64,000 bases of DNA from JALORV01 sp963766365 (GTDB taxonomy: Bacteria > Pseudomonadota > Gammaproteobacteria > Burkholderiales > Burkholderiaceae_F): NCBI GenBank assembly GCA_963766365.1, contig CAVXZK010000004.1, positions 62,001-126,000 of the forward strand, read 5' to 3'. Both the position numbers and the translations under genes were made by a program. A model generated the notes under the pieces. The model made no database searches. It was not told where the DNA came from and saw only the letters and a program-made list of their open reading frames with translations. This document shows, piece by piece, positions 18,261-26,163 of the stretch (within the stretch, counting starts at the first letter, position 1; every line of letters starts with the position of its first letter).

Positions 18261-18890
18261 ATGGCCTGGGTCGCCTTCGCAGTCAGCCTCGCGGTCTTCA
18301 TCGTCTACGAAGGCTGGGTGCTTTGGGTGGGTCGGCGCACGCCGGAGCGCATGGCGCGCACGGCGCACGCTCGGATGCGCGCCAGCTGGGCCGCCGCTCT
18401 GAGCGAGCGGCCGGGCTTCGAGATCGTCGCGGTCCAGACGCTGCGTAACTCGCTGATGTCGGCGACGATCGGCGCCTCGACCGCGGCGCTGGCCCTGATG
18501 GGCACGATCACGCTGGCCGGTGGCTCGGTGCTCGAAAGCATCTCCCATCCGCAGGCCGAGGGCGGGCTGCCGCTGCGGCCCGTCCTCGAGGCGCTGCTGA
18601 TGCTGGCGCTGTTTGCCTCGTACGTGTGCTCGTCGATGGCGATGCGCTACTACAACCACGCGGGCTTCGTGATGTCGATGCCGGCGCAGTCCGCGGAGCG
18701 CAAACCCCTCGATCCGCTGGCGCAGGTGTACGTCGAGCGCGCCGGCCTGCTCTACAGCTGGGGGCTGCGCTTCTTCCTGATGATCGCCCCGCTGGTGGCC
18801 GGAATCGTCAACCCGCTGCTGATTCCGGTGATGACGGCGGGCCTTGTGTTCGTGCTCTGGTTCTTCGATCGGCCCGTCAAGTCCGTTTAA
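18261..18890 (+). CDS. DUF599-family membrane protein
   Basis: The 209-residue protein has four hydrophobic segments (about 2-22, 68-92, 108-132, 170-205). It shows the DUF599 pattern, including a tryptophan-rich start and IVAVQTLRNSLMSATI near 57-72. No function is known for the family. ATG 18261 was preferred over the GTG just before it at 18258. It starts 4 bases after the preceding secreted-protein gene. Confidence 0.72.
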   Translation: MAWVAFAVSLAVFIVYEGWVLWVGRRTPERMARTAHARMRASWAAALSERPGFEIVAVQTLRNSLMSATIGASTAALALMGTITLAGGSVLESISHPQAEGGLPLRPVLEALLMLALFASYVCSSMAMRYYNHAGFVMSMPAQSAERKPLDPLAQVYVERAGLLYSWGLRFFLMIAPLVAGIVNPLLIPVMTAGLVFVLWFFDRPVKSV

Positions 18891-19018
18891 GTTGCCCGTA
18901 CGAAACGTCTGCGCTCAACCACTGGGCGAGCAGGGACATGGCGTTATCCTGGATTCGGCTTGAAGGCTGCAGCGGTAGCCTTATCTGATTGCAATCCGAT
19001 TCCGAGCCAGGAGGCGAC

Positions 19019-19453
19019 ATGTTCGGTCCGATCACGATTCCGTACGGCGGGAAGCTGCTGTTCAACACTCTTAAGCTGAAGCCGGGCATCACCTACGACG
19101 ATGTCGAGCTTGCGCTGGCCGAGATGTGCAACGTCGTCAAGGAAACCTACGGCGGCGACAAGGGCGGGTTCATTGCGGGGCAGGTGTTCCGCTTTTCCGG
19201 CTTCGTTTCGGACGAAGGTTCGTTGGGCAGCACCCAGGCCGCCGACCACGACCTGGTGATCGCCACCTACTGGCGCTCGTTCGACGAGCACGAGCGGTCG
19301 CATGCTGATTCGGTGTTCAAGGCCAAGTTCGCGGCCTTGGCCGACATGTGCGTCGACACCCGGGAACTCGGCTACGAAATGATGTGGCAGGGCGTTCCGG
19401 AAGGGGACGCGCACGCGGCAAGTAACGCACAGCCGAGCGCAACCCAGCTCTGA
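19019..19453 (+). CDS. Uncharacterised small cytoplasmic protein, possible dimeric alpha-beta barrel
   Basis: The 144-residue product has no signal peptide. The central part (DHDLVIATYWRSFDEHERSH near 81-100, followed by a helix) resembles ABM/EthD-type dimeric alpha-beta barrels, which is a fold guess only. A strong AGGAGG SD lies 6 bases before ATG 19019, which rules out the upstream non-ATG extension. It is convergent with the DUF302 gene. I do not recognise a function. Confidence 0.6.
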   Translation: MFGPITIPYGGKLLFNTLKLKPGITYDDVELALAEMCNVVKETYGGDKGGFIAGQVFRFSGFVSDEGSLGSTQAADHDLVIATYWRSFDEHERSHADSVFKAKFAALADMCVDTRELGYEMMWQGVPEGDAHAASNAQPSATQL

Positions 19454-19472
19454 CCAAAGCTCGTGGTGGTGC

Positions 19473-19494
19473 CGCGCGGACCTGCGTCCGCGCG
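19473..19494. terminator. Hairpin between convergent genes
   Basis: A perfect stem, CGCGCGGAC paired with GTCCGCGCG with loop CTGC, lies in the 58-base gap between two convergent genes. There is no long T-run on either side, so it is at best a weak bidirectional terminator. Confidence 0.4.
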
Positions 19495-19511
19495 CTTCGC
19501 AGTGCTGCGGG

Positions 19512-19988
19512 CTATTTCTTCCGCACCGCCTCGCGTGCAATCGCATCCAGCAGAGCGTCGACCTCCTTCAGTGACGCCTTGGATGCAGCGGATCCGTCGG
19601 GACGCCACGGACGGCGATACGAGACGTAGACCTTGCCCGGCTCCTTCGCGGTTGCGTAGACAACCATTGCATAAGGGCACATCGCCACATTGGCCGGGTC
19701 CGCCTCCATCATCTTGCGCGACAGGCTGGCGCTGCAGAAGACGAAAGCCTGCGCATCGACGAAAAGCTTCTGCGCCGAGCCCACATCCTTGCCCGTGCGT
19801 TCGAGCATGCTGTTCAGATGCGACTGGTAATCGATGACGAGCCCCTTGCCCTCGATCGCCATCTTCAGGTCGTCACGCACATCCTCGAACTTTGCCTGTT
19901 TCGTATAAGTCACTACAGGATTCGGATCGGCGGCCAACACAACGGTCGAAACCGCCGCCAGTAAAGCGATCAACAGTGCGCGCAGCAT
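19512..19988 (-). CDS. Secreted DUF302-family protein
   Basis: The 158-residue product has a signal peptide (residues 1-19, ending VVLAAD) and a DUF302-like body: an early YTKQAKFEDVRDDLKMAIEGKG segment, then CPYAMVVYATAKEPGKVYVSYRRP near 102-125. DUF302 proteins are widespread in sulfur- and redox-active bacteria but have no settled function. A GGGGAGG SD lies just before the ATG. The gene is transcribed alone, convergent with the preceding gene. Confidence 0.72.
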   Translation of the reverse strand: MLRALLIALLAAVSTVVLAADPNPVVTYTKQAKFEDVRDDLKMAIEGKGLVIDYQSHLNSMLERTGKDVGSAQKLFVDAQAFVFCSASLSRKMMEADPANVAMCPYAMVVYATAKEPGKVYVSYRRPWRPDGSAASKASLKEVDALLDAIAREAVRKK

Positions 19989-20209
19989 CGCTGCCTCCCC
20001 TCGGGTTCGGTATTACGATCCAGACCATGCCAGAGTGACGGATCCAATTGTTGAGCTAACGCAGCGGGTGCGCTCGCCTGGACGGCATTGCGATAGCAGC
20101 GCTTTGATCTGGCGCGGGGCCGCCCGCGCCGTGGGCGTGCATGCTCCTCGGCAGGGCTGTCACGATCGCCGGGTGTCGGCGCGTGAGGCATGCCCAACTG
20201 GAGCCCACG

Positions 20210-21469
20210 ATGGCGACGAACGTACTGATACTCGGCGACGGGACGGGCGGCCTGGTCACTGCCAATCTCCTGGCGAAGGCGGCGCGCGGCAGGAGGGTGC
20301 CGCTGCGCATCACGCTGATCGGCAATTCGCCGGTGCACACCTACCAGCCGGGCATGCTCTTCCTCCCGTTCCAGATGCCCGGATACAGGACGCTGGCCGA
20401 TATCCAGCGCCCCAATGCGGATTTTGTCGGGCCAGGAGTCGAATACCGGTGCGAGCGGGCAACAGACATCGACACCGCGCAGCGAAGGGTGACTACGGAC
20501 CAAGGCAGTCACGCTTACGACTGGCTGGTGCTGGCCCTGGGATCGCGAACGCTGCCCGAGGTGATCGACGGCCTTGCGGAGCGCTGGGGCCGGCAGGCGC
20601 ACGGTTTCTACACGCCCGACAGCGCGCTGCGGCTGGCCGGGGCGCTGGAGAGTTTCCAGGGGGGCGACCTGGTGATCGACATCGCCGAGATGCCCATCAA
20701 GTGCCCGGTGGCGCCGCTCGAGTTCGCATGCCTGGTGGACGACTACCTGACGCAGCGAGGTCTGCGCGGCAAGACCGAACTGACGCTGGTCACCCCACTT
20801 ACCGGTGCGTTTACCAAGCCGATCTGCAACGAGGTGCTGACCGACATGCTGCTCGAGAAGGGCGTGAAGGTCATCCCCAACGCTTCGCTCGCCGCTGTTA
20901 CGGACAAGACCATCGTTTGCCCGGACGGCAAGGCGGTTCCCTATGACCTGCTGGTGACGATCCCGCCACACGAAGGTTCGGACCTGATCGACGACGCCGG
21001 CCTTGGCGACGGCATCGGCTTCGGCCTGACCGATAAGCAGACGCTCAAATCGATCAAGGCCGAGCGCATCTTCCTGGTCGGCGACAACACCAATGTCCCG
21101 ACCTCCAAGGCCGGCTCGGTCGCGCATTTCCAGGCCGAGGTGGTGGTGCACAACCTGCTTCGCGAAATCGACGGCAAGGCGGCGTTGCCGCTGGCCGACG
21201 GCCATGCCAACTGCTTCATCGAAACCGGCCATGGTAAGGCGATACTGATCGACTTCAACTACGACATCCAACCGGTTCCGGGCAGCTTCCCGCTGCCCAT
21301 CATCGGTCCCATGTCATTGCTGAAGGAAACGCGGCTGAATCATCTCGGCAAGCTGGCGTTCAGGCCGATCTACTGGAACATGCTGCTGCCGGGCCGGCAC
21401 ATTCCGCTGGTCGGGTCGCGCATGAGCACGTCGGGCAAGCACATGGCGGTGTTGGACCGCAAGCACTGA
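20210..21469 (+). CDS. SQR/FCSD-like FAD-dependent oxidoreductase
   Basis: The 419-residue flavoprotein belongs to the pyridine nucleotide-disulfide family near sulfide:quinone oxidoreductase. It has an N-terminal FAD-binding GDGTGG motif near 10, HTYQPGMLFLPF near 42-53, and a conserved cysteine in EMPIKCPVAPLEF near 160. A second FAD contact is FLVGDNTNVPTSKAGSVAHFQ near 288-308. The C-terminal region is amphipathic, suggesting monotopic membrane binding. SQR oxidises sulfide to polysulfide with quinone; this assignment is by family, and the exact type is unresolved. ATG 20210 has a GGAG SD; an upstream start adds 23 unrelated residues. It converges on the DsrC-like gene with an 11-base gap. 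Confidence 0.78.
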   Translation: MATNVLILGDGTGGLVTANLLAKAARGRRVPLRITLIGNSPVHTYQPGMLFLPFQMPGYRTLADIQRPNADFVGPGVEYRCERATDIDTAQRRVTTDQGSHAYDWLVLALGSRTLPEVIDGLAERWGRQAHGFYTPDSALRLAGALESFQGGDLVIDIAEMPIKCPVAPLEFACLVDDYLTQRGLRGKTELTLVTPLTGAFTKPICNEVLTDMLLEKGVKVIPNASLAAVTDKTIVCPDGKAVPYDLLVTIPPHEGSDLIDDAGLGDGIGFGLTDKQTLKSIKAERIFLVGDNTNVPTSKAGSVAHFQAEVVVHNLLREIDGKAALPLADGHANCFIETGHGKAILIDFNYDIQPVPGSFPLPIIGPMSLLKETRLNHLGKLAFRPIYWNMLLPGRHIPLVGSRMSTSGKHMAVLDRKH

Positions 21470-21480
21470 CGCTCGGAGCG

Positions 21481-21831
21481 TTACCCCGTGCTCCAGGCGC
21501 GCGGCCGCCGCATTCCGGCGATCTTGCAGGTCTGCCTGACGTAGCCGTACGGAAAGAGTTCGAACAGCCGCTGGCGCGCGGCGTCGCCCAGGCCCATCTC
21601 GTCCGCAAGGAATCGGATCACGAAGCGGGCGTCCGGGATCAACTGGTGCTCGTCATGGAACCCGCGCATGAATCGGAGCACGCGCCAGTGATCGTCGGTG
21701 AGCACGATATCCTCGCGGCGCGCGAGTGCCTCAGCGACTGGCTCGTCCCAGTCCGACGAGTCGATGAGGTAGCCTTCCTCGTCGGTGGGTACCAAAATCT
21801 CCCTGTCCAGGCTGGAACGGGTATCGGCCAT
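21481..21831 (-). CDS. DsrC/TusE-family protein lacking the penultimate cysteine
   Basis: Sulfur-relay family protein of 116 residues. The family core is clear: WDEPVAEALA near 28, LTDDHWRVLRFMR near 44, RFLADEMGLGDAARQRLFELFPYG near 72-95, and CKIAGMRRPR near 101. Canonical DsrC and TusE carry the sulfur-accepting cysteine next to the C-terminal residue; here the tail ends RPRAWSTG and only the inner cysteine (residue 101) remains. It therefore cannot form the DsrC intramolecular disulfide. A regulatory or alternative-carrier role is possible. An SD-like GAAGGTG precedes the ATG. It is the last gene of the long apr-side minus-strand run. Confidence 0.88.
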   Translation of the reverse strand: MADTRSSLDREILVPTDEEGYLIDSSDWDEPVAEALARREDIVLTDDHWRVLRFMRGFHDEHQLIPDARFVIRFLADEMGLGDAARQRLFELFPYGYVRQTCKIAGMRRPRAWSTG

Positions 21832-21983
21832 GGCTGCACCTTCACCGATTCGTACCGGTCGTCCGCTGCAACCTCCGCCAGCTTCTCCGGCGACATTTCG
21901 TCGGTTCGCCCAGCGATGACGACGCTGGGTCGTGGATCAAGTCGCTCATCCTCTGGGCGGGCGGACGAGACGCACCGTTGGCC

Positions 21984-22469
21984 CTACGAACGGCTCCGAA
22001 CCGCCTTGCGGGCTGCCGGCTTCGCGCGCTTGGCGGCTTTTTTCGGCGCCCGACGCGCGGACTTCGCGGCAGATTTCCGAACCACCGGACGGGCGCGCAG
22101 CATTCCCGCGGCGATCTTAAAAATATCGGTCTCGGTGATGATGCCGACCAATGCCTTCTTGGCATCGAGCACCGGCAGGCTTCCGATGTGCCGCACGACG
22201 AGCAGGCGTGCGGCTTCCTTCAGGAGGGCACTTTCGCCCACGCAGACCGCCGGACTGCGCATGATCTCGCCGATCGGAACCTCCGACGATCCGAAATTGG
22301 CCGCCGCGAGCAGCAGGTCACGCTCGGCCACTATGCCGACGACCCGCCCGCCGTCGACCACCGGCAGGTGGTGGATGTTTCGGCTGCGCATCAGGTCGAA
22401 CGCACGATGAAACTCGGTCTGCGGGGTCACGGTGACCACCGACCGGCTCATGTACTGGCTGATTTTCAT
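21984..22469 (-). CDS. CBS-domain pair protein with lysine/arginine/alanine-rich tail
   Basis: The 161-residue protein has two CBS motifs (residues about 7-60 with IHHLPVVDGGRVVGIVAERD, and 70-122 with IGSLPVLDAKKALVGIITETD), which typically bind adenosyl nucleotides. After residue 126 the tail is a low-complexity run of K, R, A, S and P with RRAPKKAAKRAKP-type repeats, resembling histone H1/AlgP-like DNA-binding tails. It lies between the DsrC-like gene and the apr accessory genes on the same strand. A nucleotide (AMP/APS) sensing role near the apr genes is inference. Confidence 0.8.
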   Translation of the reverse strand: MKISQYMSRSVVTVTPQTEFHRAFDLMRSRNIHHLPVVDGGRVVGIVAERDLLLAAANFGSSEVPIGEIMRSPAVCVGESALLKEAARLLVVRHIGSLPVLDAKKALVGIITETDIFKIAAGMLRARPVVRKSAAKSARRAPKKAAKRAKPAARKAVRSRS

Positions 22470-22520
22470 AATGGTTCTCGTCGCTGGAATGGAAAAGGGG
22501 GCGGTCCGCAGTCCGCCCCG

Positions 22521-22632
22521 TCAGTCGATGATGTGATACGGGGTGCCTTCTCCATAGTCCATTTGCCCGTGTCTCTGCCGAAGGGGTACAACGTGAAGCC
22601 GCGCCAGTTCCGTCGTCCAGCTTCACATCCGA
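22521..22632 (-). pseudogene. Degenerate fragment resembling the 3' end of aprA
   Basis: Read on the minus strand, this spacer gives, across three frames, pieces KLDD, then NWRGFTLYPFGRDTGKWTMEKAP, then PYHIID and a stop. The intact aprA C-terminus near 23,785-23,900 reads KVDDKNWHVLTV...TGEYTMEKAPCYHLV. The DNA shares an exact 15-mer (22541-22555 with 23798-23812). At least two frameshifts separate the pieces, so it does not encode a protein as read. It may be a duplication relic of aprA or of a divergent aprA-like gene. Confidence 0.5.
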
Positions 22633-22668
22633 GCCGCGATCCGGCTGAGCGATGCTGCGGCAATGCGC

Positions 22669-22830
22669 CTACGGCCTTTTCGGCGTCTTGTACTCGGCTT
22701 CCTTCTGGAACGGCTTCCAGATGGTTTCGTAACCGACGAAGCCCTTTTCGTTGGGCGGCATCTGACGCGTAGTCACATATGGCGTGACGCCGTCAGGAAC
22801 CTTGGCGGGGGGAGGCTTGTGGTCGCTCAT
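22669..22830 (-). CDS. Small uncharacterised protein, 53 residues
   Basis: A short frame from ATG 22830 to TAG encodes a 53-residue charged, proline-rich protein starting MSDHKPPPAKVPDG and ending EYKTPKRP. It has no cysteine, no signal and no membrane segment. An SD-like AAAGGTGA lies 4-11 bases upstream, and it sits 36 bases after the FKBP-like gene in the same direction, so it is plausibly the next gene of the apr transcript. Codon use fits its neighbours. I do not recognise it. Confidence 0.55.
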   Translation of the reverse strand: MSDHKPPPAKVPDGVTPYVTTRQMPPNEKGFVGYETIWKPFQKEAEYKTPKRP

Positions 22831-22866
22831 AAGTCACCTTTCTTGCCGTGTAGTGAGGGTTGCCGC

Positions 22867-23376
22867 TCAAACCGGTCTCAGGAGCGCTGGGTCGATGTTG
22901 GCGCCCGCATCGATCGCCCCGCCCGCTTTGGTCTCTTCATCGGTTGCGTCGCGCACGGTCAGTATTTCGAGTGTAAAGACGACTTCCCTGCCGCACAGCG
23001 GGTTGTTTCCGTCGACGGTCAGTCTCTCGTCGTCCATGTGCGTTACTAGAAAGCTGCGGGTCTGGCCACTGTCGTTCTCCATCAGGATGGAGGTGCCGAC
23101 TTGCCGATATTCCTCGGGCACGTTCTCGATGTCATCGGAAAAAACCAGCGACTCGTCCCTGGGGCCGAAGATCTGATTGCCATCGATCGCCACCTCGATG
23201 ACGTCGCCGGCTGACTTGCCTTCGAGTTCCCTGTGGACCGAAGGAGCCAGAATCTCATTGTGTCCATGAACATAGTTCAACGGGAACTCGACCCTGGTGA
23301 GGACATGCCCCGTCTTCCTGTCGGCCACCTTGTAGGTCAGTTCGACGAACTTGCCGGTCCGGATGACTTCGCTCAC
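22867..23376 (-). CDS. SlyD-like FKBP-type peptidyl-prolyl isomerase/chaperone
   Basis: The 169-residue protein shows the SlyD layout: an FKBP strand KFVELTYKVADRKTG near 9-23, LNYVHGHNEILAPSVHRELEGKSAGD near 33-58, an inserted-flap region in the middle, and a terminal FKBP strand VDGNNPLCGREVVFTLEILTV near 121-141. The His-rich metal tail of E. coli SlyD is absent. The start is a GTG. It lies in the apr run, 20 bases after an uncharacterised gene, so a maturation role for AprBA or the neighbouring redox proteins is possible but unproven. Confidence 0.8.
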   Translation of the reverse strand: MSEVIRTGKFVELTYKVADRKTGHVLTRVEFPLNYVHGHNEILAPSVHRELEGKSAGDVIEVAIDGNQIFGPRDESLVFSDDIENVPEEYRQVGTSILMENDSGQTRSFLVTHMDDERLTVDGNNPLCGREVVFTLEILTVRDATDEETKAGGAIDAGANIDPALLRPV

Positions 23377-23396
23377 GTCAGATTCCGACGAAACAT

Positions 23397-23747
23397 TCAG
23401 AAAATGGAGGCACCGAAGATCCTGACCTTTCCATCCTCATACCCGAGGACCAGTCTGCCGAGCCATTCGCCTGGCTTCTTGGTGCTGCGCTGCCGGTAAA
23501 GCACCGTCACATGCTCGCCCCGGCGGATGATGCCCAGCGAGTCGACTTCTTCGGCGAGGCTCCTCGCCAGTTCGCTGTTGGCAAACTGGTGACCCGCGAC
23601 AACCTGGTCGATGGCACGCGCCAGCGAACTGGAGAAGTTTCTCGCGAATTCCCCGTACTTGCCTTCGTTCGAGTACTTGACGAGGTCGAGCCACAGGGGC
23701 TTGGCCAGGGCCAGGATCTCCTCATCGGTTTTCTCGACGATGTTCAC
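23397..23747 (-). CDS. Uncharacterised protein coupled to aprA
   Basis: The 116-residue acidic/basic mixed protein begins with GTG at 23747 and overlaps the aprA stop (GTGA), so it is translated with aprA. It has no cysteine, signal or membrane segment. The pattern of two N-terminal helices followed by strands (GEHVTVLYRQRSTKKPGEW, RLVLGYEDGKVRIFGASIF) recalls small cone-shaped alpha+beta folds of the NTF2 type, as a guess only. Tight coupling to aprA suggests an APS-reductase-related role. Confidence 0.7.
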   Translation of the reverse strand: MNIVEKTDEEILALAKPLWLDLVKYSNEGKYGEFARNFSSSLARAIDQVVAGHQFANSELARSLAEEVDSLGIIRRGEHVTVLYRQRSTKKPGEWLGRLVLGYEDGKVRIFGASIF

Positions 23748-25636
23748 GCGTGGGCCTGGGGTTCCTGCTGCTTCTCATCCCCAACCAGGTGATAACAGGG
23801 TGCCTTCTCCATGGTGTATTCGCCGGTCTTCGGATCGCGGCGCGACACCGTCAGCACGTGCCAGTTCTTGTCGTCCACCTTCATGGCGTCGCCGCGGTAG
23901 TAGTAGCCCGGCCACCGGGTCTCCTTGCGGAACAGCGTGTGCTGCGTCACGCACTCGGCGGCGCGATGGCGGTGCTTCAGTTCCCAGGCGCGCAGCAATT
24001 CATGGATGTCCTTCGCAGCCAGGCTCTCGAGGTCTTCCTCCATGATCGCGAGCTTCTTCAGACCGATGTTAAGGAGCTTCTCGTTGGTCATGTAGTTGAC
24101 GGTCACGCCGCCGCAATACTCGTCCATCAGCTTCTGCAGGCGATCCAGGCCCTGCTTGGGGTTGATGTAGTGCGGGTTGACATCGCCCGCCACGATCTCG
24201 TTGCGGTAGACCTTGTAGTGCTCCAGCGGCTTGTAGATCTCGCGCTTGCGGCGCTGGATCTGCTCATCGGAGACAACGATTCCTTCGCCCTTGCCGTCGT
24301 CGATGTACTTGCAGGCCGCCTTCGCGGCGAGGCGGCCTTCGGTGAACGACCCTGATGAGAAGGCGTGCGGCGTGCCGCCGACCGCGTCGCCAGCACCGAA
24401 CAGGCCTTCGATGGTTGTCATGCGGTTGTAGCCCCAGAAATATTCCGGAGGGGAAATGTCCTCGGGGCCGGAGCACCAGGCACCCGAACCGGTCGCGTGC
24501 GAGCCCATGACGTAAGGCTCGGAGGTGGTCAGCTCAGGGTTCTCGTTCTTGGGGTCCACATCGGTAGACGCCCACAGGACGGCCTGGCCGACGGTCATGC
24601 CGAGGAAGTTTTCCCAACCGACCTCTTCAAGATGCGGGTCCTGGAACGCGCGCATCGTCACCATGTGGATGGGGCCGCGGCCGGCATTGACTTCATTGAT
24701 CAGCGCGTGGTTGCGCAGGCAGGTCGGGATAGGCCGATGCGTCAAATGCGAGGCTTCCGGGTCAAGGTATTCCTTGCCGACCATCTTCTGCAGCTCGGGA
24801 AACCACTTGGACTCGTACTCCTCGCCCAGGCCATTCTGCGTATAGGTTTTCAGGTGCAGGAAGTACGCGCCGACCGGGCCATAGCCGTCCTTGAAACGCG
24901 CCAGGACGATGCGGTTTTCCATCTGCGTCATCTTGGCGCCGGCATTGATCATCAGGCCATACGCGGACGCGGAGGACCAGGGTGCATACCAGGTCCGGCC
25001 GGAGCCTTCGCCCACCGAGCGCGGCTTGAAGATGTTGGAGGCACCGCCGGCACCGCAGATCACGGTCTTGGACTTGAAGACGTGGTAGTTGCCCGTGCGG
25101 ACATTGAATCCGACGGCACCGGCGACCCGGTTCTCCTTGCTGTCGTCCATCAGCAAGTGGGTGACGCAGATACGGTTGAAGACCTTGTCCGCCGATTTCT
25201 TGGCTGCCTCGGCCACGATGGGCTTGTAGGACTCGCCGTGAATCATGATCTGCCATCGCCCTTCACGCAGATAGCGCCCGGTTTTCGGGTCCTTCATGAT
25301 GGGCAGGCCCCACTCCTCGAACTGATGCACCGTGGAGTCGACGTGACGGGCCATGTCGAACAGCAGGTCCTCTCGCACCATCCCCATCAGGTCGATGCGC
25401 GCGTAGCGGACATGGTCCTCCGGGTTGTTTTCGCCCCAGCGCGTTCCCATGTAGCAGTTGATCGCGTACAGACCCTGGGCAACCGCGCCCGAGCGATCGA
25501 TATTGGCCTTCTCGGCAATGACGATCTTCTTGTTCTGGCCCCAGAATCTCGCCTCCCAGGCGGCGCCGGTGCCGCCGAGGCCTGCGCCGACGACAAGAAT
25601 ATCGATGCCGTCTTCGATGATCGTTTCGTAGGCCAT
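23744..25636 (-). CDS. aprA: AprA, adenosine-5'-phosphosulfate reductase alpha subunit
   Basis: FAD subunit of dissimilatory APS reductase, acting here in the oxidative direction (sulfite plus AMP to APS). The 630-residue protein has an FAD-binding GAGLGGTGAAWEA motif near 18, RSGAVAQGLYAIN near 47-59, HGESYKPIVAEAA near 135, CGAGGASNIFKPRS near 192-205 and a glutamate-rich FAD contact GAGDAVGGTPHAFSSGSF near 410. Its ATG shares one base with the aprB stop. Gene order aprM-B-A with sat upstream is that of sulfur-oxidising bacteria. Confidence 0.97.
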   Translation of the reverse strand: MAYETIIEDGIDILVVGAGLGGTGAAWEARFWGQNKKIVIAEKANIDRSGAVAQGLYAINCYMGTRWGENNPEDHVRYARIDLMGMVREDLLFDMARHVDSTVHQFEEWGLPIMKDPKTGRYLREGRWQIMIHGESYKPIVAEAAKKSADKVFNRICVTHLLMDDSKENRVAGAVGFNVRTGNYHVFKSKTVICGAGGASNIFKPRSVGEGSGRTWYAPWSSASAYGLMINAGAKMTQMENRIVLARFKDGYGPVGAYFLHLKTYTQNGLGEEYESKWFPELQKMVGKEYLDPEASHLTHRPIPTCLRNHALINEVNAGRGPIHMVTMRAFQDPHLEEVGWENFLGMTVGQAVLWASTDVDPKNENPELTTSEPYVMGSHATGSGAWCSGPEDISPPEYFWGYNRMTTIEGLFGAGDAVGGTPHAFSSGSFTEGRLAAKAACKYIDDGKGEGIVVSDEQIQRRKREIYKPLEHYKVYRNEIVAGDVNPHYINPKQGLDRLQKLMDEYCGGVTVNYMTNEKLLNIGLKKLAIMEEDLESLAAKDIHELLRAWELKHRHRAAECVTQHTLFRKETRWPGYYYRGDAMKVDDKNWHVLTVSRRDPKTGEYTMEKAPCYHLVGDEKQQEPQAHA

Positions 25637-26115
25637 CAGTAGTAGACCCCCATCTTCAATTTGAGACCTGCGGACTCGAGCGTGCGCAGGCCACCGTCAT
25701 CCAGCCGGATGTACTTCGGTTCGTTATAAAGCAGCTCGCTGTCGCGCATTTCCTTGCTGGGTGCAGGAACTTCCGCGAGCTTGGGGATCGCCTGTCCCCA
25801 GGGCTTGGTGGTGATGGGTGACAGGAAGTTCTTTTCGGTGCCGTTGCGGAACTTGATCCGCCAGGCGATCGTGCCTTTCTGTTCGTCGCGATGGACGCGA
25901 ACGCTGTGGCCCAGCGGGGCGAAGTCGGCATATCCACGCACATCGATCGCATGCTGCGGACAAGCCTTCACGCAGGAGTAGCACTCCCAGCACATGTTCG
26001 GCTCGATGTTGTAGGCGCGGCGATAGGTCTTGTCGATGTGCATGATGTCCGACGGGCAGATGTCGACGCAATGTCCGCATCCGTCGCACCTTGTCATGTA
26101 GACAAAGGTAGGCAT
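25636..26115 (-). CDS. aprB: AprB, APS reductase beta (two [4Fe-4S]) subunit
   Basis: Electron-transfer subunit of APS reductase. The 159-residue protein carries two ferredoxin clusters, CDGCGHCVDICP near 10-21 and CWECYSCVKACP near 42-53. A C-terminal tail then wraps AprA in the known structures. Length is normal. It overlaps aprA by one base and follows aprM by 48 bases. Confidence 0.97.
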   Translation of the reverse strand: MPTFVYMTRCDGCGHCVDICPSDIMHIDKTYRRAYNIEPNMCWECYSCVKACPQHAIDVRGYADFAPLGHSVRVHRDEQKGTIAWRIKFRNGTEKNFLSPITTKPWGQAIPKLAEVPAPSKEMRDSELLYNEPKYIRLDDGGLRTLESAGLKLKMGVYY

Positions 26116-26163
26116 TAGTCCGGCTCCTTATCTCTTCCAACAGAACGTGCAGGTTGCTTCTTC

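Noticed and set aside
19970..21271. Long minus-strand open frame across the SQR-like gene
   Set aside because: The sense strand has FAD motifs and a good SD; the antisense product has no recognisable motif.
21832..21896. Minus-strand frame starting MSPEKLAEVAADDRYESV before the DsrC-like gene
   Set aside because: It runs into the DsrC-like gene in another frame and continues as low-complexity sequence; no SD. Probably chance.
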